Part shown: in pieces, positions 59,706-64,000 of the stretch
Position numbering within the stretch: position 1 is the stretch's first letter
Layout: each line of letters begins with the position of its first letter
Assembly (NCBI RefSeq): GCF_003003035.1
Contig: NZ_PVTS01000002.1
Location: forward strand, 62,001-126,000
Origin: Marinilabilia salmonicolor
Lineage (GTDB): Bacteria > Bacteroidota > Bacteroidia > Bacteroidales > Marinilabiliaceae
Direction of reading: 5' to 3'
Length of the DNA: 64,000 nt
The notes under the pieces: model-generated
Database searches by the model: none
Seen by the model: the letters and a program-made list of their open reading frames with translations, nothing else
Told to the model about the DNA's origin: nothing
Translations under genes and position numbers: made by a program

Positions 59706-62700
59706 TTGGTCCTGAAAACAAGTAAAAAAATTCTAAAAAGGCTTCCTTTCGGAAAGAGCAGCGGACTTTTTAAAGAACCCCTGATCAACAAATTATATCT
59801 TTTGCTGGGTATATTCATCTTTACCATTGCTTCCATCCTCATTATTGGCAATTATTTCGACAAAACTTATACCATCCATTATCAAAACACAATAAGGAAT
59901 CAGGAACAAAAGCAAAGAATAGAAGCTTTACTGAAAGAGAATCTGCTTAACATCAACCTGGATTTCAAATCATACTCTTCCGTTTCACATCCACAGCAAC
60001 TTAGCAATCTTCAAAACAGAATCAGGCAAAACATCAACAGAAGCCTGACTATGCTGGAAAAACTCGACAAAGGGGGCAGCATTACCGTGATAAAAGCGGT
60101 AAACATGGAAAATGCAGACCGAATAGCAGAAATAATTGACTACCGGGCCGATGAATATACCGGAACCATTCCGGAGATTCGTGACATTCCATCCATGCTC
60201 TACGAACTGCAATCACTAAGTGCCAAGATAACCGGCTCTTTGAAAGGACAAATGGCAGGCACTGCACCGGTAGCTAAAGAAAATCTGGAATCCATCAGTT
60301 TTTACCAGAAACAGGCAGAAAGCATTCTTTCCAGAATTTATGAAATAGAAAATCAGATCTCTTTTCAGATCAGTAAAACCATCTCTGACTTAAACGAAAG
60401 AAGCATTTTTGTATTTGAGAGATATTCGTGGATAAAATACCTGAGCTTAATCATATTCTCCCTCCTCGTAGCTGGAATTACCTTTATCATCATCAATCAG
60501 ATCGGACTGGTTATCCTGCACAGACGTAAGGCAGAAGAGACCAATGTCAAACTCTTAAAGGCGGTGGAACAAAGCCCGGTTTCCATCATGATTACCAATA
60601 CAAATGGCATTATTGAATACGTGAATAAATCGTTTGAACAAAAAAACAACCTTACCAAGAAAGAAATTGAGGGCACAAGTCTCCATCTGCTACAGTCGGA
60701 CAAGAACGATGAATTTGCAAGAATCCTGCTGGAAAACATTCAGGAAGGCCGTACCTGGAACGGCGAAATTCGATCTACCAACGAAAAAGGAGAAACTACC
60801 TGGGATAAAATATACATTACCCCGGTGCTCAACGATGAAAATACCATTTCCAACTTCATCGCCATCAAAGAAGATGTAACCGAAAAACGCCTGCTGACAC
60901 AATCGCTCCGCGAATCAATAGAAACGCTGAAAACCATTACCGAAAACCTGCCGGTGGGTATCCTCATTACCGACGAAAGCCGGAATATCGTGCAGATCAA
61001 CTCTACAGCGGCCACCATCATGGGATTTGATAACCTGGAGGACGCCATTCAGGAGGTGAAAAATCAGGGATACAACAAACTCTTTGAAACCATCAAACAC
61101 GAACACTACAAAGATGATGGATCAGGCCTGACCATTTCCACTATGGAAGAGAGATTGAACGTAAGGGAAAACAACATCTCCCGAGTGATCCTGAAAAACA
61201 TCATTCCCCTGAAGATAAACAACCAACAGGTGCGCCTCGAAGCATTCATGGACATCTCGGCCCAAAAAGAGATGCAACACCGCGAAGCAGAAGCCAATAA
61301 GGCAAAATCGGAGTTCCTGGCCAATATGAGCCACGAGATCCGCACCCCCATGAATGGAATTATTGGTGCCACAGAGCTGCTCGGACAAACCAGACTCAAT
61401 CGTGAGCAGCAAAACATCATCACCATCATCAGCCGCTCTTGCGACAATCTCCTCAACATTATCAATGACATCCTGGACTTCTCAAAGATTGAAGCCGGAA
61501 AAATGAAAATTGAATCTTACTCTTTCAACATACGATCGACAGTTGATTACCTGCTGGACCAAATGGCCTTCAGAAGCCACGATAAAAACCTGGAACTCAT
61601 AGCTTCTGTGGAAGAGACCATTCCATCCTATCTGCTCGGAGATGAAGGACGACTTATCCAAATCATTATCAACCTGATGGGCAATGCCGTGAAATTCACA
61701 CAGGAAGGAGAAGTTGTACTAAAAGTGGACCTGGAGAAACAGGAAGGACAGAGCCTCAGTGTCCATTTTGCCATTGAAGATTCCGGAATTGGAATCCCCC
61801 CCGATAAAAAGGAGAAGATATTTGAATCGTTCACCCAGGCAGACGGGTCAACTACCCGGAAATATGGCGGAACAGGACTGGGCACAAGCATCTCGAAAAT
61901 GCTCGTTGAATTGATGGGCGGAAAGATATGGGTGGAAAGTCCAAATCCAAACTTTGCCTGGTCTGAAGAGAATCCGGGATCCGTATTCCACTTCACAGTG
62001 CCCCTGAAAGCCGACAAGAAAAATCAGCAGGATGATTTCAAAAATCCCAGAATGAAATCTCTGAAAGCCCTGATTGTGGACAATCACAAAACCAACCTGT
62101 TATTATTAAAAAAAGCGTTTCACAACTGGGGAATAACACCGGTAACGGTCAGCGATGAGAAATCGGCTTCTGAAAAACTCCGGGGAGATAAAAATTTCGA
62201 CCTGATTCTGATTGATTCACATATTTTTAGCAACAATGAAGAGACCGGAATTCAAAAGATAAAGGAGGCAGCCCCTAAAATAAAAACCTTACTTTTTACC
62301 TCCCAAAACAAACATTCATTCAAGGGATTTGATATGGTGCTGGAAAAACCTATTAAACACACAGAACTTTTCCACATCATCAATCAACTGATATTCGGTA
62401 TCGACACGAATAAAGGAGATGAGAACTTCTCATCCAAACCCAAAGAGAATAAGAAAATTCTGCTGGTAGAGGACAATCCCATCAATCAGAAAATCACAGA
62501 GAAAATGCTGAGCAGAATAGGCGTGGTAACCACTATTACGAACAACGGAGCAGAAGCGGTGGATTTACTGGTAAATAACCAGGAAACCTTTGATGCCATT
62601 CTGATGGACATCCAGATGCCTGTTCTTAACGGACTGGATGCCACACGGGAATTGCGAAAGGCAGGCATATCAACCCCCATCATTGCAATGACGGCAAACG

Positions 62701-62807
62701 TACTTAAAGGAGACCGGGAAGCATGCCTGGAAGCCGGCATGAACGATTACATCGGGAAACCGGTAAAATTAAACGATTTGCAACACACCATTCAGAAATG
62801 GATGTAA
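59706..62807 (+). CDS. Hybrid sensor histidine kinase with two PAS and two receiver domains
   Basis: The 1033-aa product has a first membrane helix (about 31-51), a ~190-aa periplasmic helical sensor, a second helix (about 243-268), PAS domains at about 280-395 and 403-520, HisKA with His543 ([12 protein letters not shown]), HATPase_c (about 655-770; [34 protein letters not shown]) and two receiver domains (about 783-895 with Asp837, and 917-1033 with Asp968 in ILMDIQMP and GKPVK). The first receiver has VDNHKTN where VDDN or VEDN is usual and may be partly degenerate. The start is a TTG; no ATG occurs before the first helix, and the frame is closed by a stop at 59685. It may receive input from the ModA-like protein upstream. 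No separate response regulator gene is adjacent. Confidence 0.93.
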   Translation: MVLKTSKKILKRLPFGKSSGLFKEPLINKLYLLLGIFIFTIASILIIGNYFDKTYTIHYQNTIRNQEQKQRIEALLKENLLNINLDFKSYSSVSHPQQLSNLQNRIRQNINRSLTMLEKLDKGGSITVIKAVNMENADRIAEIIDYRADEYTGTIPEIRDIPSMLYELQSLSAKITGSLKGQMAGTAPVAKENLESISFYQKQAESILSRIYEIENQISFQISKTISDLNERSIFVFERYSWIKYLSLIIFSLLVAGITFIIINQIGLVILHRRKAEETNVKLLKAVEQSPVSIMITNTNGIIEYVNKSFEQKNNLTKKEIEGTSLHLLQSDKNDEFARILLENIQEGRTWNGEIRSTNEKGETTWDKIYITPVLNDENTISNFIAIKEDVTEKRLLTQSLRESIETLKTITENLPVGILITDESRNIVQINSTAATIMGFDNLEDAIQEVKNQGYNKLFETIKHEHYKDDGSGLTISTMEERLNVRENNISRVILKNIIPLKINNQQVRLEAFMDISAQKEMQHREAEANKAKSEFLANMSHEIRTPMNGIIGATELLGQTRLNREQQNIITIISRSCDNLLNIINDILDFSKIEAGKMKIESYSFNIRSTVDYLLDQMAFRSHDKNLELIASVEETIPSYLLGDEGRLIQIIINLMGNAVKFTQEGEVVLKVDLEKQEGQSLSVHFAIEDSGIGIPPDKKEKIFESFTQADGSTTRKYGGTGLGTSISKMLVELMGGKIWVESPNPNFAWSEENPGSVFHFTVPLKADKKNQQDDFKNPRMKSLKALIVDNHKTNLLLLKKAFHNWGITPVTVSDEKSASEKLRGDKNFDLILIDSHIFSNNEETGIQKIKEAAPKIKTLLFTSQNKHSFKGFDMVLEKPIKHTELFHIINQLIFGIDTNKGDENFSSKPKENKKILLVEDNPINQKITEKMLSRIGVVTTITNNGAEAVDLLVNNQETFDAILMDIQMPVLNGLDATRELRKAGISTPIIAMTANVLKGDREACLEAGMNDYIGKPVKLNDLQHTIQKWM

Positions 62808-62919
62808 TTAACTTTTGCAATACAGCATAACAGTTTTTACGTTGATTCAGTTAGAAACAGGCACTATTCAAAGCACGGATTATTCCTTTTGGAAGATTCA
62901 AACTACTACTTTAACTTGA

Positions 62920-62967
62920 TTTATTCATGAATCTTCGTGATGAAATGTTCAAATATCAAGAAATCCA
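62920..62967 (+). repeat. Dispersed intergenic repeat, copy 2
   Basis: Matches 8354-8402 (TTTATTCATGAATCTTCGTG and following bases) with scattered transitions. Confidence 0.55.
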
Positions 62968-63000
62968 TAGAGCCGATTTGACAAGATTAGGCCGTGTTCT

Positions 63001-63055
63001 TTTAAGGCCGAAGGTCTTTAAGCAATAGCCTGGGGCAACGTCCCAGGGAAATTGT
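63001..63055 (-). repeat. REP-like element, copy 2
   Basis: The reverse complement of 45805-45860: the - strand reads a Pro-loop-like hairpin GGGACGTTGCCCC, then GGCTATTGCT and an AGGCCTT-type hairpin. It is non-coding. Confidence 0.65.
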
Positions 63056-63161
63056 AATACCTCTCTACCCGCGTTTTATGTATAAGGTTAACAAAAGGTG
63101 CTCATACTTTTTTATGACTTTGAGCCTGCTTGCACCTTATCTGTCTTATGTAAAAAATGAA

Positions 63162-64000
63162 TTACATAAAAAACTGCACAGCAGCTGTACCCACCACTAA
63201 AAACCAAAGAAAAAATTCACGCCAGAATTTTGCACCCATCTTGTCGAACCAAAAAGCCAGTACAATTGCCGGCCCAATGGCCAAGACGGGTGTGAGTTCC
63301 ACTGAAAAATAGGGAGTCAGGCAAAGTGCAGCTGTAACCAATATCAGCCACACAACCACTCTGAAATGCTTTCGGGTAATAATTTTCTGGGTGGGAATAT
63401 ATCTCACAAGAGTAATCAACCCTACTAAAGTAAGCAAAATAACCACAGGAAGATAAATTTGAGAAACCAGATTGTGACCAAACTGGCCGGTATTGCTGAA
63501 CAGGTTCAGTACAAAATAAACCCCAAACTCCTCCACACTGGAGAAAACAAAAAAGTAACCTGCACTCAGGATTAAAGGCAGAATAAGCCCGAGCAAACTG
63601 GCGATAAAGGAACGTACCGAAAGGACCCTCAGCACCCCCATTGCAACCACAATCATCGGGTAAAGATAGAGCCCTTTGGCATAAAACAGCACACCAATAC
63701 CAAGCAGCACCCCTCCATCAAAACATCTGACTTCTTTGCGGGAGGAGGCAGGAGCTCCCATTATCCGCTCTATCCCAAGCAAGAAAAACAGTGCAAACAT
63801 CCATACCATATGCAAACGCTGCACACTCAAAAAGCCACTGACCAACAATCCGAAAATCAAAGCGGGAAGGACCGACTGCCTGCCCAATAAACCATAACGG
63901 CCAACCACCCGGTTGACCGTAAAAGCCGTCAGGACAGCAAGCACATAGGAAAACACCGCTGCCCAAAATACACTTTGCCCAAAAACAGGACGAATCAGCC
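63162..64000 (-). CDS. DUF6427-like multi-pass membrane protein, 5' end outside the window
   Basis: The reading frame is open to the window edge (the extra codons read LIRPVFGQSVFWAA before the internal GTG at 63956), so the gene is 5'-truncated here. The visible ~279 residues contain about eight hydrophobic helices with conserved-looking loops (RLHMVWMFALFFLLGIERI, FDGGVLLGIGVLFYAKGLYL, SVELTPVLAIGPAIVLAFWF). It resembles the Bacteroidota-specific DUF6427 group of integral membrane proteins. The function is unknown. Confidence 0.75.
   Translation of the reverse strand, partial: LIRPVFGQSVFWAAVFSYVLAVLTAFTVNRVVGRYGLLGRQSVLPALIFGLLVSGFLSVQRLHMVWMFALFFLLGIERIMGAPASSRKEVRCFDGGVLLGIGVLFYAKGLYLYPMIVVAMGVLRVLSVRSFIASLLGLILPLILSAGYFFVFSSVEEFGVYFVLNLFSNTGQFGHNLVSQIYLPVVILLTLVGLITLVRYIPTQKIITRKHFRVVVWLILVTAALCLTPYFSVELTPVLAIGPAIVLAFWFDKMGAKFWREFFLWFLVVGTAAVQFFM

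Larger units (their letters stand above)
62808..63161. other. Intergenic region with dispersed repeats
   Basis: No gene seen. It holds repeat copies at 62920-62967 and 63001-63055, described separately, between the kinase gene and a convergent membrane-protein gene. Confidence 0.6.

Overview
The window looks like chromosomal DNA of a Bacteroidota bacterium, probably Bacteroidales/Marinilabiliales-like. Support comes from paired SusC/SusD proteins, an ECF sigma / FecR anti-sigma pair, promoters of the TTTG-N19-21-TAnnTTTG type in front of tRNA genes, the LpxK, TonB, HflX and NagB/PIG-L proteins, and many short Bacteroidota-style intergenic palindromes. No rRNA, CRISPR array, intact transposase or phage gene was seen.

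Layout. 1-1.4 kb: a FISUMP-domain lipoprotein and a small exported protein. 1.4-41.2 kb: one large polysaccharide utilization locus (PUL), nearly all on the + strand. Its order is ECF sigma, FecR anti-sigma, SusC with an STN signalling domain, SusD, a DUF5107-TPR protein, GH16, GH110 (the only - strand gene), GH2, GH29, sulfatase, GH27, SGNH esterase, sulfatase, GH84, GH2, sulfatase, GH95, GH20 and a CBM9-like protein. 41.2-45.5 kb: a - strand catabolic operon (NagB/PIG-L fusion, FucP/NagP-like MFS permease, LacI regulator) with a palindromic operator overlapping its promoter. 45.5-46.3 kb: a repeat-rich gap. 46.3-58.3 kb: housekeeping genes (tRNA-Glu, rpsT, tRNA-Glu, radC, two GNAT-like paralogues, upp, folK, sppA, lpxK, purine nucleoside phosphorylase, hflX, tonB, tRNA-Ala, a UPF0104 membrane protein). 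58.5-62.8 kb: a ModA-like binding lipoprotein and a hybrid histidine kinase. The window ends inside a DUF6427-like membrane protein.

How the PUL fits together (inference from family knowledge). Two beta-galactosidases, two beta-N-acetylhexosaminidase families, two fucosidase families, an alpha-1,3-galactosidase of the blood-group-B type, a GH27 alpha-galactosidase/alpha-N-acetylgalactosaminidase, three formylglycine sulfatases, an esterase and an endo-acting GH16 together match a sulfated, fucosylated, alpha-Gal-capped poly-LacNAc glycan such as mucin O-glycans or keratan sulfate. The adjacent NagB/permease/LacI operon would take up and ferment the released GlcNAc/GlcN. The sigma/anti-sigma/STN-SusC arrangement implies trans-envelope induction by the glycan.

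Most unusual signals: (i) a structured leader element present four times in front of GH2 (twice), GH29 and GH20, with the same pairing pattern (AAC, GA/GA internal loop, variable stem) and a fixed 22-25 nt gap to an ATG; (ii) two related MITE-like elements bracketing an 11-kb six-gene block; (iii) an uncharacterised DUF5107-TPR protein inside the PUL; (iv) a perfect 23-bp inverted repeat with a one-base centre; (v) two identical tRNA-Glu genes flanking rpsT.
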